DNA of 64,000 nt from the NCBI GenBank assembly GCA_014239555.1, contig JAAZYR010000001.1, forward strand, positions 186,001-250,000, read 5' to 3'. Numbering within the stretch: the stretch's first letter is position 1; each line of letters opens with the position of its first letter. The DNA is from Acidimicrobiales bacterium (GTDB lineage: Bacteria > Actinomycetota > Acidimicrobiia > Acidimicrobiales > Poriferisodalaceae). The notes under the pieces are model-generated. The model was not told the DNA's origin. It did no database searches and saw only the letters and a program-made list of their open reading frames with translations. The translations under genes were made by a program, and so were the position numbers. Positions 25,911 to 34,620 of the stretch are shown here, one piece after another.

Positions 25911-27551
25911 GTGGAAATAGCCTCTGTTCTCTCCACCGCTCAACTCGTGGACGCCCTGTCAGCCTTTCATGAGGCTCTCGAAACTCACCGAGAGTCGATT
26001 AATCGACTCAATGTATATCCAGTGCCAGATGGCGATACCGGAACCAATATGGCGTTAACCGTGGGATCGGTTCTCGAAGAGCTTGCTGGCGTTGACCTCA
26101 ATGACCGGAACGCGGTTTGTTCTTCGATATCGCACGGCTCGCTCATGGGAGCGCGCGGCAATTCGGGTGTGATTCTGTCGCAAGTACTGCGCGGTATCAG
26201 CGTATGTCTCTCTAACTCAGCAGACATAGACGGGACCGCACTTGCTACGGCATTAACCGAGGCGAGCATCGCAGCAGACGGTGCAGTGATGAAGCCAGTG
26301 GAGGGGACGATTCTCACCGTTGTGCGCGAATCCGCTAGAGGGGCGCGTGAAATACAAGAAGACGCGACTCCCATCCGAGTCATCGAAAATGCTCTCAAGG
26401 AGGGGCAAATTGCCCTCGAACGAACTCCGGAGCAATTGCAGGTTCTTCGCGAGGCGGGAGTAGTGGACGCTGGTGGAGCGGGGTTTCTCCTGCTTCTTCA
26501 CGGATTCCTTTACGTATTAGACGGTCGCGAGCTTCCGAACGCGCCCGACCAAGCGGAACTTTCTTTCGCCGGACCCGCCATGTCTCTCGACGATGAGAGT
26601 TCTGAACTCCGCTACGAAGTTATGTACCTGCTCTACGCGCCGGATGAAGCCATCGAGGGCTTCAAGAAAGTATGGGCAGGCTTAGGAGACTCAATTGTCG
26701 TAGTTGGGGGAGACGGGCTTTGGAATTGCCATATTCATACTGATGACATCGGCCCGGCCATCGAAGCCGGAATAGAGGTCGGGCGACCTCAAAAGATAAG
26801 AGTGACTGATTTAGTGGAAGAAATCATGGAGGAACGGTGGGTCCGCGAAGCCTCGGCCGCTGGAAATTCAGATGACTTCCCAAATCCAGAACCGGTGCCA
26901 TGTGGCGTCGTCGCTGTTTCCCCAGCCCCGGGAATCAGTCGAATTTTTCACAGCCTCGGCGTCCAGGAACTTGTCGTTGGCGGTCAAACCATGAATCCCT
27001 CAGCAGCAGAACTTCTAGAAGCGGTAGAACGGGTGCCTGCTGACCAAGTAGTTATTCTTCCCAACAACTCCAACATTGTCGCGGTAGCGCGCACCATCGA
27101 TGAGCAGAGCGCGAAGAGCGTCGTGGTGGTCCCCACCACTTCTGTGCCCGAAGGCTTCGCTTCACTTTTGGGGTATGACCCCGAAAGTGACGCGGCAAGT
27201 AACGGTGAATCCATGGCCGAGATTGCTACAGGTGTTGTGGTCGGAGAAGTCACCCGTGCAGTGCGAGCAACCACCACTTCGATCGGAGAGGTAGCGACGG
27301 GTGATTGGGTTGGTCTCGATCAAAGCGGTATTTGTTCTATTGCCGATACTGCGTCAACCGCTGCTACCGCATTGCTCAACGTACTTGTTGACCGAGATCA
27401 CGAGATTTTGACGGTAATTGTTGGTGAAGGTGTCCGAGATGCTGAAACTCGGGCCATTACAGAATGGGTCGCGGAAAATCGGCCAAACATTGAGACAGAA
27501 ATACATCAAGGCGGTCAAGGTCACTACCCATACTTGTTTGGGGTCGAGTGA
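25911..27551 (+). CDS. DAK2 domain protein (FakA/YloV-like kinase)
   Basis: A 546-residue protein with the dihydroxyacetone-kinase-like layout of FakA, which phosphorylates fatty acids carried by FakB for lipid synthesis. The nucleotide/Mg site VPDGDTGTNMALT and the SLMGARGNSGVILSQ loop are in the N-terminal ~200 residues. A C-terminal half with VAVSPAPGISRIFHSLG and NPSAAELLEAVE matches the FakA middle and C-terminal domains. No FakB is adjacent. The start is GTG at 25911. It overlaps recG by 4 nt, the usual DAK2-recG pairing of Gram-positive bacteria. Confidence 0.88.
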   Translation: MEIASVLSTAQLVDALSAFHEALETHRESINRLNVYPVPDGDTGTNMALTVGSVLEELAGVDLNDRNAVCSSISHGSLMGARGNSGVILSQVLRGISVCLSNSADIDGTALATALTEASIAADGAVMKPVEGTILTVVRESARGAREIQEDATPIRVIENALKEGQIALERTPEQLQVLREAGVVDAGGAGFLLLLHGFLYVLDGRELPNAPDQAELSFAGPAMSLDDESSELRYEVMYLLYAPDEAIEGFKKVWAGLGDSIVVVGGDGLWNCHIHTDDIGPAIEAGIEVGRPQKIRVTDLVEEIMEERWVREASAAGNSDDFPNPEPVPCGVVAVSPAPGISRIFHSLGVQELVVGGQTMNPSAAELLEAVERVPADQVVILPNNSNIVAVARTIDEQSAKSVVVVPTTSVPEGFASLLGYDPESDAASNGESMAEIATGVVVGEVTRAVRATTTSIGEVATGDWVGLDQSGICSIADTASTAATALLNVLVDRDHEILTVIVGEGVRDAETRAITEWVAENRPNIETEIHQGGQGHYPYLFGVE

Positions 27552-29683
27552 CAGCACCACTTTCTCTTCGTGAACTCGATGCCATAGGCGTCGATCGGTT
27601 GCAAGGAGTTGGCGAAGAGCGCCGAGCGTCGCTCGGCCAGGTTGAAATTGAGTCGGTCTTCGACTTGCTGACGCATTACCCGCGGCGATATGTCGACAGA
27701 AGTAGGGAGGCGAAGCTTGGCGAAGTTACCCCTGGGCAAGAGGTCATGGTGGTGGCGGACGTCGAGAGCGTCAAGTCTCGGAGGACTCGGAACCGAAGGT
27801 CCATAGTTGAGGTTTCGTTGTCTGATGACACTGGAAGTTTGAGACTTGTGTTCTTCAACCAGGCATGGCGCTCGAAGCAACTTAAGCAAGGACTTACGGT
27901 TGCCCTGTTTGGAAAAGTGGACCTTTACCGAGGCCAACTCCAGATGACTAACCCGTTGGTTGATTTGGTTGGAGACCGAACAGGCAGAATTGTCGCGATT
28001 TATCCACAGTCCGAAAAAGCTGGGTTGACCACCTGGGACATAGGTCGTTGGTCGACCGAAGCGTTACGTCGTTGCGAACGCCGCGGGATAGTGGAGCCAC
28101 TCCCGGCCGAGTTGCTACACGATTTACAGTTGCCCAACCGGACGACCGCCTTTAGAGCGATCCACCAACCGAACTCAATGTCGGAAGTTTCAGAGGCGAG
28201 AAATCGTCTTGTTCTGGACGAACTCTTACGAGTCCAACTGGTCCTTCGGTTGCGCAAAATGCGTCGTTTGGAAAGTGCTTCTGGTATTGCACACAGATGC
28301 GATAGCGAGTTGCTCACGAGCTTCCATGACCGCTTACCTTTCGAGCTCACAACTGCTCAGCAGCGCACAATCTCGGAGGTCGAAGTCGACCTCAAGACCG
28401 AGCAGCCAATGCATCGGCTATTACAAGGCGACGTGGGCGCGGGTAAAACGCTGGTCGCCTTACACGCGCTGCTCCTAGCGGTAGCGGATGGCCATCAGGG
28501 AGCGCTGATGGCTCCGACCGAAGTTCTGGCAGATCAGCATTACCTGAGTTTGGTCGAACTGGCCGAAGGGTTGGAAGTATTGGATGACTCGACGCTGATG
28601 GGTGTGAGACCACTTTCGATCAAGGTGCTAACGAACCGAATAACAGGTACGGACCGGCAACGGGTAGTCGAAGGAATGGGAAACGGTTCAGTAGACCTAG
28701 TTGTTGGCACCCATGCGCTGATACAAGAAGGAATCGCCTTTTCTTCACTCAGCGTCGTGGTGGTTGACGAACAGCACCGATTTGGGGTTGAGCAACGTTC
28801 GATCCTGAGAGAGCGGGGACGCCCTGATGGCAAATGGCCTCATTTGTTAGTGATGACAGCGACGCCGATACCGCGAACGGCGGCCATGACGGTATATGGC
28901 GACTTGGATGTATCGACCCTGGACGAGTTGCCGCCGGGTCGAACACCGATCATTACGTGTTGGGTTGAGGACGGTGACGACACGGTGTGGCAACACGTGC
29001 GTTCCGAAATAGCTCAGGGTCGCCAGGCCTATGTCGTATGTCCGCTCATCGAAGAGAGCGACAAACTTGATGCTGATTCGGCAGAATCCACCAAGGATCG
29101 CCTTTCTAAGGGAGAGTTGTCAGGGGTCAAAGTCGGACTGCTGCATGGTCGGCTATCTGGGACAGACAAACAGAAGACAATGGATGCTTTTAGAGAAGGG
29201 CGCCTGGATGTTCTGGTTGCCACAACGGTGATCGAGGTTGGAGTGGACGTTCCGAATGCCACGACGATGGTGATCTTGTCCGCAGATCGGTTCGGAATAG
29301 CTCAGCTACATCAACTTCGGGGAAGAGTGGGCCGAGGGGCCCACCAATCGACATGTTTTTTGGTCACCGCAGAGGAGATTTCCGAAGACGCTGAAGCTCG
29401 TATTCGGGCTCTAGAGGAATCAACCGACGGATTTGCTCTTGCTGAACGTGACTTGGAACTGCGCGGTGAGGGCACAATTTTTGATCAAAGGCAATCCGGT
29501 AGTAATGACCTGAAATTGGCGTCGTTAGCGAGGGATCGAGTTTGGGTTGAACGCGCACGCGATCTTGCGACGATGCTCGTAAATGAGAGTGGGTCGCTAG
29601 AGCAACATGAAGCCCTTGAAGATGAAGTGCGATGGTTTGTCGAGCGCCGAGATGATGATGCAGAGAATCTTCTGAGAGGGTGA
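27548..29683 (+). CDS. recG: ATP-dependent DNA helicase RecG
   Basis: A 711-residue branch-migration helicase that remodels stalled forks and Holliday junctions. The N-terminal wedge/OB domain includes LLTHYPRRYVDRS. The helicase core has Walker A GDVGAGKT, motif II VVDEQHRFGVEQR, motif III MTATPIPRT, and C-terminal motifs ATTVIEVGVDVPNA and QLHQLRGRVGRG. Length fits the family (about 690-750). The GTG start overlaps the stop of the DAK2 gene. It converges with a 54-residue zinc-ribbon gene 10 bp after its stop. Confidence 0.96.
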   Translation: MTAPLSLRELDAIGVDRLQGVGEERRASLGQVEIESVFDLLTHYPRRYVDRSREAKLGEVTPGQEVMVVADVESVKSRRTRNRRSIVEVSLSDDTGSLRLVFFNQAWRSKQLKQGLTVALFGKVDLYRGQLQMTNPLVDLVGDRTGRIVAIYPQSEKAGLTTWDIGRWSTEALRRCERRGIVEPLPAELLHDLQLPNRTTAFRAIHQPNSMSEVSEARNRLVLDELLRVQLVLRLRKMRRLESASGIAHRCDSELLTSFHDRLPFELTTAQQRTISEVEVDLKTEQPMHRLLQGDVGAGKTLVALHALLLAVADGHQGALMAPTEVLADQHYLSLVELAEGLEVLDDSTLMGVRPLSIKVLTNRITGTDRQRVVEGMGNGSVDLVVGTHALIQEGIAFSSLSVVVVDEQHRFGVEQRSILRERGRPDGKWPHLLVMTATPIPRTAAMTVYGDLDVSTLDELPPGRTPIITCWVEDGDDTVWQHVRSEIAQGRQAYVVCPLIEESDKLDADSAESTKDRLSKGELSGVKVGLLHGRLSGTDKQKTMDAFREGRLDVLVATTVIEVGVDVPNATTMVILSADRFGIAQLHQLRGRVGRGAHQSTCFLVTAEEISEDAEARIRALEESTDGFALAERDLELRGEGTIFDQRQSGSNDLKLASLARDRVWVERARDLATMLVNESGSLEQHEALEDEVRWFVERRDDDAENLLRG

Positions 29684-29693
29684 GAACGCGAAA

Positions 29694-29858
29694 TTACTCT
29701 GATTCGTCTTCTACAACGATGTCCCATCGATCGAGACAATCTCTGCACCTGTACGCGACTGCGTCACCGGGCTGGAAACCTTCGTCAGGTTCCTCGTAGC
29801 TGATTCGGCGGCACAACCCCCCACAGTCAACACAGATGATTGTTTCAGGAACGTCCAT
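29694..29858 (-). CDS. 54-residue zinc-ribbon micro-protein
   Basis: A short ORF of 54 residues beginning MDVPETIICVDCGGLC. Two cysteine pairs, CVDC and CRDC, about 28 residues apart make a probable zinc ribbon. The rest is acidic, ending VVEDESE. It lies between the recG stop and the divergent rsmD start, with only 28 bp to rsmD. Its regular cysteine pattern and tight fit between neighbours support a real gene. It may bind RNA or a protein partner; function is unknown. Confidence 0.7.
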   Translation of the reverse strand: MDVPETIICVDCGGLCRRISYEEPDEGFQPGDAVAYRCRDCLDRWDIVVEDESE

Positions 29859-29886
29859 ATCAATAGTGTGCCGTTAGTGTCGTTGT

Positions 29887-30408
29887 ATGCGCATCGTCGG
29901 AGGCACACTGCGCGGGCGTCGGATCAGTGCCCCGCAAGATGAAACGACTCGACCAACGTCTGACCGAGCGCGTGAGGCCATCTTCAACATGCTTTTCAGT
30001 ATGGGTATGCCTGAAGGTTGTCGGGTAGCCGACCTGTTCTCCGGTTCAGGTGCACTGGGCGTGGAGGCGCTATCGCGTGGCGCAACTGATGTGACCTTTG
30101 TCGATAACAACTCAAACGCCTGCAAAGTCATCAAAGCGAACCTGGACTCGCTGGACCTTCATGCCGAGGTAATACAAGGGGACGCAGTGAAACGGCTTGA
30201 ACTGGTAGAGGTAGACCTGGTGTTCGCTGACCCGCCATATGTGTTTGACGACTGGCCAAACCTATTAGCGGCGGCGGGAAACGCGTGTGTGGTAGCCGAG
30301 AGCGACGCGGAAATCGGCCCTTTTGAAGGGTGGGAAGTTATCCGTAGCCGAAGTTATGGGAAGGCAGTAGTAACGATATTGCGCCCCGACAATACGAATC
30401 TGCCTTGA
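29887..30408 (+). CDS. rsmD: 16S rRNA (guanine966-N2)-methyltransferase RsmD
   Basis: A 173-residue S-adenosylmethionine-dependent methyltransferase. The family N-terminus MRIVGGTLRGRRI is followed by RPTSDRAREAIFNML, the SAM-binding VADLFSGSGALGVEALSRGA, and the catalytic VFADPPY motif. It methylates G966 of 16S rRNA in the 30S head. It lies directly upstream of coaD, the common bacterial order, and begins the long + run of core genes. Confidence 0.95.
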   Translation: MRIVGGTLRGRRISAPQDETTRPTSDRAREAIFNMLFSMGMPEGCRVADLFSGSGALGVEALSRGATDVTFVDNNSNACKVIKANLDSLDLHAEVIQGDAVKRLELVEVDLVFADPPYVFDDWPNLLAAAGNACVVAESDAEIGPFEGWEVIRSRSYGKAVVTILRPDNTNLP

Positions 30409-30499
30409 TTTAGGCGGATTTACGCAATCGACAGTGGAGGATTCTGTTGGAGATCGGTACCGTTTCTTGTAGCCGGTAGCGCAAGGCGAGGAGATGGTC

Positions 30500-30979
30500 G
30501 TGGTCAAGGTTCTGTACCCGGGGTCATTTGACCCGGTTCACAATGGCCACATAGAGATTTGTGCCACGACGAGTCGCTTATTTGATCATGTCGTCGTTGC
30601 CGTTATGCGAAATCCACAGAAGTCGGATCCATTCTTCACTGACGACGAACGATTCGAAATGTTGAGAGAAGCGTGCACGCATTTAACGAATGTTGAAGTG
30701 GTGCAGTTCGGAGAACTGGTAGTGGACCTAGCTGATCGGCTCGAAGTTGATTTCATCGTCAAAGGTCTCAGAGGCGTCGCAGATTTTGAGTCTGAATTGC
30801 AGATGGCTCAAATGAACCGATCCGTCAGCGGAGTTGAAACACTTTTCTTGCCTTCGAACGGCGAAAACGCCTTCATCGCATCGAAGTACATCCGAGACAT
30901 CACCCGATTTGGTACTGACTGTTCACACTTAGTGCCCGAAGCGGTAGCGTCACGGCTTCGAGAAAAGATGCCCAAGTGA
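30500..30979 (+). CDS. coaD: phosphopantetheine adenylyltransferase
   Basis: A ~159-residue enzyme that joins 4'-phosphopantetheine to AMP in coenzyme A synthesis. The nucleotidyltransferase motif YPGSFDPVHNGHIEI and the C-terminal FIASKYIRDI motif are present. GTG at 30500 is preferred because GAGGAG directly abuts the ATG at 30494, leaving no spacing for it, whereas it lies about 6 nt before the GTG. The difference is two residues. It overlaps the next gene by 4 nt. Confidence 0.95.
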   Translation: MVKVLYPGSFDPVHNGHIEICATTSRLFDHVVVAVMRNPQKSDPFFTDDERFEMLREACTHLTNVEVVQFGELVVDLADRLEVDFIVKGLRGVADFESELQMAQMNRSVSGVETLFLPSNGENAFIASKYIRDITRFGTDCSHLVPEAVASRLREKMPK

Positions 30980-31524
30980 CCGAAGCTGCACCCTTAAGTG
31001 GTCCTGGCGTCGAAGCATTGGTGCGTCGAGTAATGGACGTGATCAATGCCGCCCGACCTATGCCTCTCTCTACCTCCGTAATGGTCAGTCGAGATGAAAT
31101 TATCGAATTGCTCGAGGCGGCACTTTCGGAACTTCCCGATGAAGTACGTGAGGCGCGGTGGCTCCTTAAAGAGCGCGAGGAACTTCTTGTCAAAGCGAAA
31201 ATTGATGCCGGCCTAGTCATCGAAGAGGCCCGAACCCGAGTTGCTCAAATGGTGCAACGAACCGAAGTGGTGCGTTCAGCGGAACGCAAGGCGCGTCAAA
31301 TGGTCGAACAAGCTGAGTCGCAGGCTCGTAGGAGGCGTCACGAAGTCGACGATTACTGCGAGCAACGACTGGAACAATTCGCCTCGGCCCTGGAGAAAGT
31401 CCAGGCGGCCGTCACAGACGCGAGAGGCCAGCTTCAACCGACGATGCCGGTGCGAGAGCCTGAGCCACCTGTCGAGTCCGAAGAACCTTCAGGTCCTGAA
31501 GTTTTCGATCAGGACGAAACTTGA
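30976..31524 (+). CDS. sepIVA: SepIVA/DivIVA-like coiled-coil protein
   Basis: A 182-residue protein rich in charged helices. Residues ~60-150 form a long coiled coil (LLKEREELLVKAKIDAGL, RSAERKARQMVEQAESQAR), followed by a Pro/Glu-rich acidic tail. In Mycobacterium the DivIVA-like septation protein SepIVA lies next to a DUF177 gene near rnc, as here, which supports the assignment. It probably acts at the inner membrane at the septum or growth zone. The start is GTG at 30976, overlapping coaD. An alternative is an uncharacterised ATP-synthase-b-like coiled coil. Confidence 0.75.
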   Translation: MTEAAPLSGPGVEALVRRVMDVINAARPMPLSTSVMVSRDEIIELLEAALSELPDEVREARWLLKEREELLVKAKIDAGLVIEEARTRVAQMVQRTEVVRSAERKARQMVEQAESQARRRRHEVDDYCEQRLEQFASALEKVQAAVTDARGQLQPTMPVREPEPPVESEEPSGPEVFDQDET

Positions 31525-32090
31525 CAACCGGGAGTCCGGTGTCTGAGCTTCGTGTCCCTCTGGAACGTCTTCAACGACCGGAACCGTTGCGAATTTGGAA
31601 CGCAGATTTTGACGCGTCGCTCTTGCGAGACGGTGATGACCCTCTTCGGGTAGGAGACGTTACGGTAACGGGCGGTAAGAGCATAAGAGTTGAACTGATT
31701 CTGGATCAGGTGCGCGAGGGCGTGGTTGCGGCCGGGATTGTCAGCACGACTTGGAACGGTGATTGTTCTCGATGCCTCCGCCCAGTTGAAGGAATCGCAA
31801 CCGCTGAAGTCGAGGAACTTTTTGAAGAACATCCACGCGAGGGGGAGTCATACCTCTTACATGAAGAATTCATAGACCTGGAACCAATGGTGCGTGACGC
31901 GATTCTGCTTGAACTTCCGGTTGGGGTAGTTCGATGTGTGCTCGCCGAAGACTGTGCTGACTTGTCGCCTGAATATTTGAAGGACATGGAAGACGAGGTC
32001 GATTCTGAAGGGTCGCCGGCAGCTGATCCGCGATGGGCTCCGTTACAGGCATTGATTTTCGAGGAGGAAGAAGATCAGCGAGATACTTAG
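31521..32090 (+). CDS. DUF177 (YceD-like) protein
   Basis: A 189-residue DUF177 protein, the family linked to 23S rRNA accumulation and almost always found just before rpmF, as here. The cysteine region GDCSRCLRPVEG and the later RCVLAEDCADLSPEY match the family. The second cluster lacks the final cysteines seen in many homologues, so metal binding may be incomplete. The TTG start overlaps the sepIVA stop. The acidic C-terminus ends FEEEEDQRDT. Confidence 0.85.
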   Translation: MTTGSPVSELRVPLERLQRPEPLRIWNADFDASLLRDGDDPLRVGDVTVTGGKSIRVELILDQVREGVVAAGIVSTTWNGDCSRCLRPVEGIATAEVEELFEEHPREGESYLLHEEFIDLEPMVRDAILLELPVGVVRCVLAEDCADLSPEYLKDMEDEVDSEGSPAADPRWAPLQALIFEEEEDQRDT

Positions 32091-32099
32091 GGATGGGTG

Positions 32100-32177
32100 G
32101 TTACCTGTATCGATGTGTTGTAGGAGGTCGATACCTCTTCAGGTAACATCTTGTACTCGTGTCGATGTGTCCGACAC
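32100..32177 (+). promoter_or_regulatory. structured leader upstream of rpmF
   Basis: An outer stem GTTACCTG (32100-32107)/CAGGTAAC (32140-32147) encloses an inner stem GAGGT (32124-32128)/ACCTC (32133-32137) with loop CGAT. A third hairpin, GTGTCG (32159-32164)/CGACAC (32172-32177), follows. TCGATGTGT occurs twice. It occupies the 200-bp gap between DUF177 and rpmF and may be an r-protein leader or hold a promoter. Confidence 0.45.
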
Positions 32178-32290
32178 TCCCAGTGCCGCCGTCGGCCGTC
32201 GTTTGCCTGTGAGAGGTTGACGGTGCCACGTCGACGTCACGTTCGCTCCGCTCGATTCAAACAGGTCGGGCTCACTCCCTGAGGTCGACG

Positions 32291-32470
32291 ATGGCCGTCC
32301 CAAAGAAAAAGACTTCTAAGTCAAAGACCCGTAGCCGTCGTGCCGCTGCATGGAAACTTCGTTCCTCTTCGCGTAGCTCGTGCCCGAGATGCTCTGAAGC
32401 CAAATTGCCTCATCGTGTCTGTGGCAATTGTGGTTGGTACGCCGGCCGCCAGGCCATCGAAGTCGACTAA
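32291..32470 (+). CDS. rpmF: 50S ribosomal protein L32
   Basis: A 59-residue basic ribosomal protein beginning MAVPKKKTSKSKTRSRRAAAW, the L32 signature. It keeps the zinc-binding form: CPRC, then CGNC about 13 residues later. This is the usual actinobacterial C+ version for a gene in the main operon. It lies between DUF177 and plsX, the classical DUF177-rpmF-plsX order linking ribosome and lipid synthesis. Confidence 0.96.
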   Translation: MAVPKKKTSKSKTRSRRAAAWKLRSSSRSSCPRCSEAKLPHRVCGNCGWYAGRQAIEVD

Positions 32471-32484
32471 CAAAGCAGACCGCC

Positions 32485-33453
32485 ATGCAGCCCATCGTCG
32501 TTGATGCCATGGGAGGCGACAACGCCCCCTCTGTAATAATCGAAGGGGTTCGTGCTGCAATTGATTTGGGCATCCCAGTGGAACTAATTGGCGACCCCGC
32601 CCGACTCGAAAATGTTGATGGCATCGCGGTGCACACGGCACTCGAGATCATCGGAATGGCCGACGAACCTGGCCGAGCGGTCCGAACTTTGAAGGATTCG
32701 TCGATAGTCCGAGCAGCTGAACGCGTGCGCGATGGACATGCAGGCGCGATGGTGAGCGCGGGAAATACAGGGGCAGTCGCCGCCGCGGCATTACTGAGGA
32801 TGAAACGACTGAAGGGAGTTCAGCGGCCGGCTATTGCGACGACGCTGCCCATTCCCGGTCGAGCGCCCAAAATACTGCTTGACTCCGGAGCAATGGCAGA
32901 TTGTCAGCCGGACTGGCTGCACCAATTCGCTCGAATGGGATCAACTTTTGCCCAAGTGAGATATGAAGTGAAAGAGCCCCGTGTTGGGTTGGTATCAATA
33001 GGTGAAGAACCCGAGAAAGGCAACCAGCTAGTAAAAGCTGCCCATCAGCTCTTGGCTGATGACTCCTCTTTGAACTTCATTGGAAATGTAGAAGGAAACG
33101 ATGTGTTGAGCGGCGACGTCGACGTTCTCGTCGCAGATGGATTTACAGGGAACGTGATCTTGAAGACTCTCGAAGGCACTGTCAAATTTCTTGTTGACCA
33201 GATAGTCATGGCTTTGACGGCGGAAGAAGCGGCTGAAGTTGGTGCTCAAGCCTTGAGTCACTTAGCTCCAGTAGCCGCTGAACTAAATGCTGATGCTGTC
33301 GGTGGAGCGATGTTGCTGGGCGTGAATGGTGTTGCCATTATCAGTCATGGATCCGCCGGCCCGATGGCCATCACCAACGCGTGCAAAGTGGCTAGAGACA
33401 TGGTTGAAAGAGATCTAGTGGGCGAGTTGAGTTCTGCAGTTATTAGTGGCTGA
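32485..33453 (+). CDS. plsX: phosphate acyltransferase PlsX
   Basis: A 322-residue enzyme that makes acyl-phosphate from acyl-ACP for phosphatidic acid synthesis. It starts MQPIVVDAMGGDNAPS, and later has MVSAGNTGAVAAA, SIGEEPEKGN and VADGFTGNVILKTLEG, all family blocks. ATG at 32485 is chosen, 14 bp after rpmF; the longer in-frame start at 32428 lies inside rpmF. The usual fabD/fabH genes do not follow: an acyl carrier protein comes next. Confidence 0.95.
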   Translation: MQPIVVDAMGGDNAPSVIIEGVRAAIDLGIPVELIGDPARLENVDGIAVHTALEIIGMADEPGRAVRTLKDSSIVRAAERVRDGHAGAMVSAGNTGAVAAAALLRMKRLKGVQRPAIATTLPIPGRAPKILLDSGAMADCQPDWLHQFARMGSTFAQVRYEVKEPRVGLVSIGEEPEKGNQLVKAAHQLLADDSSLNFIGNVEGNDVLSGDVDVLVADGFTGNVILKTLEGTVKFLVDQIVMALTAEEAAEVGAQALSHLAPVAAELNADAVGGAMLLGVNGVAIISHGSAGPMAITNACKVARDMVERDLVGELSSAVISG

Positions 33454-33471
33454 GATCATTTAGAAAAGCAA

Positions 33472-33505
33472 CTTAAAGTAGTTAAGCATCAAATTAATAC
33501 TACTT
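33472..33505 (+). promoter_or_regulatory. AT-rich inverted repeats between plsX and acpP
   Basis: CTTAA-AGTAG-TTAAG (33472-33486) and AAGTAGT (33476-33482)/ACTACTT (33499-33505) overlap in the most AT-rich gap of the window. They may be an operator or promoter region for acpP. The sequence is loosely like the FapR-type TTAG...CTAA pattern, but no FapR is seen. Confidence 0.3.
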
Positions 33506-33530
33506 AGAGTGGCAATTCGGTACATCTGCT

Positions 33531-33860
33531 ATGGTTACCACGACCACACCTCCGACGGTAGGAGTCTCCTTGCCCGCCGAAACACACGTTGAACAAAGTC
33601 AGCCAGATCGAAACAGTGTCTTTCAAATAATCCGCGAACAGCTTTCAGATATTCTCGAGATCGAGCCGGCACAGGTAACTGAATCGTCATCGTTCGTGGA
33701 AGACCTTGAAGCCGATTCACTTGCCTTGATCGAACTCGTTGAGGGCCTGGAAGAGGAATTGTCCGAACGGACCGTCGGATTCCGAATTGAAGATGACGAC
33801 CTTGAAGATTTGAAGACCGTGCGGGATGCCATTGATTATGTGATGGCTCGAATTGACTGA
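33531..33860 (+). CDS. acpP: acyl carrier protein
   Basis: A 109-residue acyl carrier protein. The phosphopantetheine attachment Ser lies in EADSLALIELVEGLEEE, in place of the common DSLD/VE motif. About 28 extra residues, rich in Thr and Pro, precede the usual ACP start (VFQIIREQLSDIL), making it longer than the ~78-residue norm. The downstream FRIEDDDLEDLKTV acidic helix is typical. It lies between plsX and rnc as in other operons. Its stop overlaps rnc by 8 nt. Confidence 0.9.
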   Translation: MVTTTTPPTVGVSLPAETHVEQSQPDRNSVFQIIREQLSDILEIEPAQVTESSSFVEDLEADSLALIELVEGLEEELSERTVGFRIEDDDLEDLKTVRDAIDYVMARID

Positions 33861-34620
33861 CGTACCCGAAGCCGGACAGGAATTTGAGCTACTCGCCGAA
33901 CGAGTCGGCCATGCATTCAATGACCCCGCTTTACTGCAATTAGCTCTGTCTCACCGCAGTTGGTGCGCTGAACATGATGATGCTGCTTCGAATGAGAGAC
34001 TTGAGTTGCTGGGAGATGCCGTACTCGGACATTGCGTGGCTGCTCACCTTTATCGCTCATACCCCGACTGGGCTGAAGGAGATCTTGCGCAAGCCAGATC
34101 AGCAATAGTCAACGCAGCCAGTCTGGCGGAAGTGGCCCATCGCTACGGGATCGGAAAAGCTTTGCTCCTAGGTGTAGGGGAAGACCGTTCGGGAGGACGC
34201 GAAAAAATTTCACTTCTCGGTGATGCATTCGAGGCTCTTCTAGGGGCTATTTATCTTGATGGCGGAATGGAAGCAGCTGGACGTTTCGCGCTCGAAGCCT
34301 TATCGAAACGGATTGAAGAAGTAGCGGTTGACCCGAGTGTTGGAGATCCGAAAACTCGATTGCAGGAGCTGGTTGTCCGACTATTTGGGGACTCTCCGAG
34401 CTACAGGTTGACCGATAGTGGTCCCGACCACGGTAAATGCTTTTCGGCTGAGGTTTCTTTTGGGGACGCCGTGCGCGGCAAGGGTCAAGGAACTTCTAAG
34501 AAACAAGCTGAGCAAGCGGCCGCGACTCAAGCCTGGCGAGAACTTGAGTCCTCCGAAAAATACGATCCCTCCTCGTCCTCAATTACCCAAGGAAAGCCTG
34601 AACATGCTGGAACTGCCTGA
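33853..34620 (+). CDS. rnc: ribonuclease III
   Basis: A 255-residue double-stranded RNA endonuclease. The catalytic signature NERLELLGDAVLG is at about residues 45-57, and the second acidic site LLGDAFEALLGAIYLDGG further on. The C-terminal dsRNA-binding domain runs from DPKTRLQELV to SKKQAEQAAATQAW. It processes rRNA and structured mRNAs. The start is TTG at 33853, inside the end of acpP, so translation is coupled. It overlaps the downstream Fpg-like gene by 17 nt. Confidence 0.95.
   Translation: MTDVPEAGQEFELLAERVGHAFNDPALLQLALSHRSWCAEHDDAASNERLELLGDAVLGHCVAAHLYRSYPDWAEGDLAQARSAIVNAASLAEVAHRYGIGKALLLGVGEDRSGGREKISLLGDAFEALLGAIYLDGGMEAAGRFALEALSKRIEEVAVDPSVGDPKTRLQELVVRLFGDSPSYRLTDSGPDHGKCFSAEVSFGDAVRGKGQGTSKKQAEQAAATQAWRELESSEKYDPSSSSITQGKPEHAGTA

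Noticed and set aside
28000..28008. Perfect DnaA-box-like TTATCCACA
   Set aside because: A single copy inside recG coding sequence with no cluster or AT-rich unwinding region; expected by chance.
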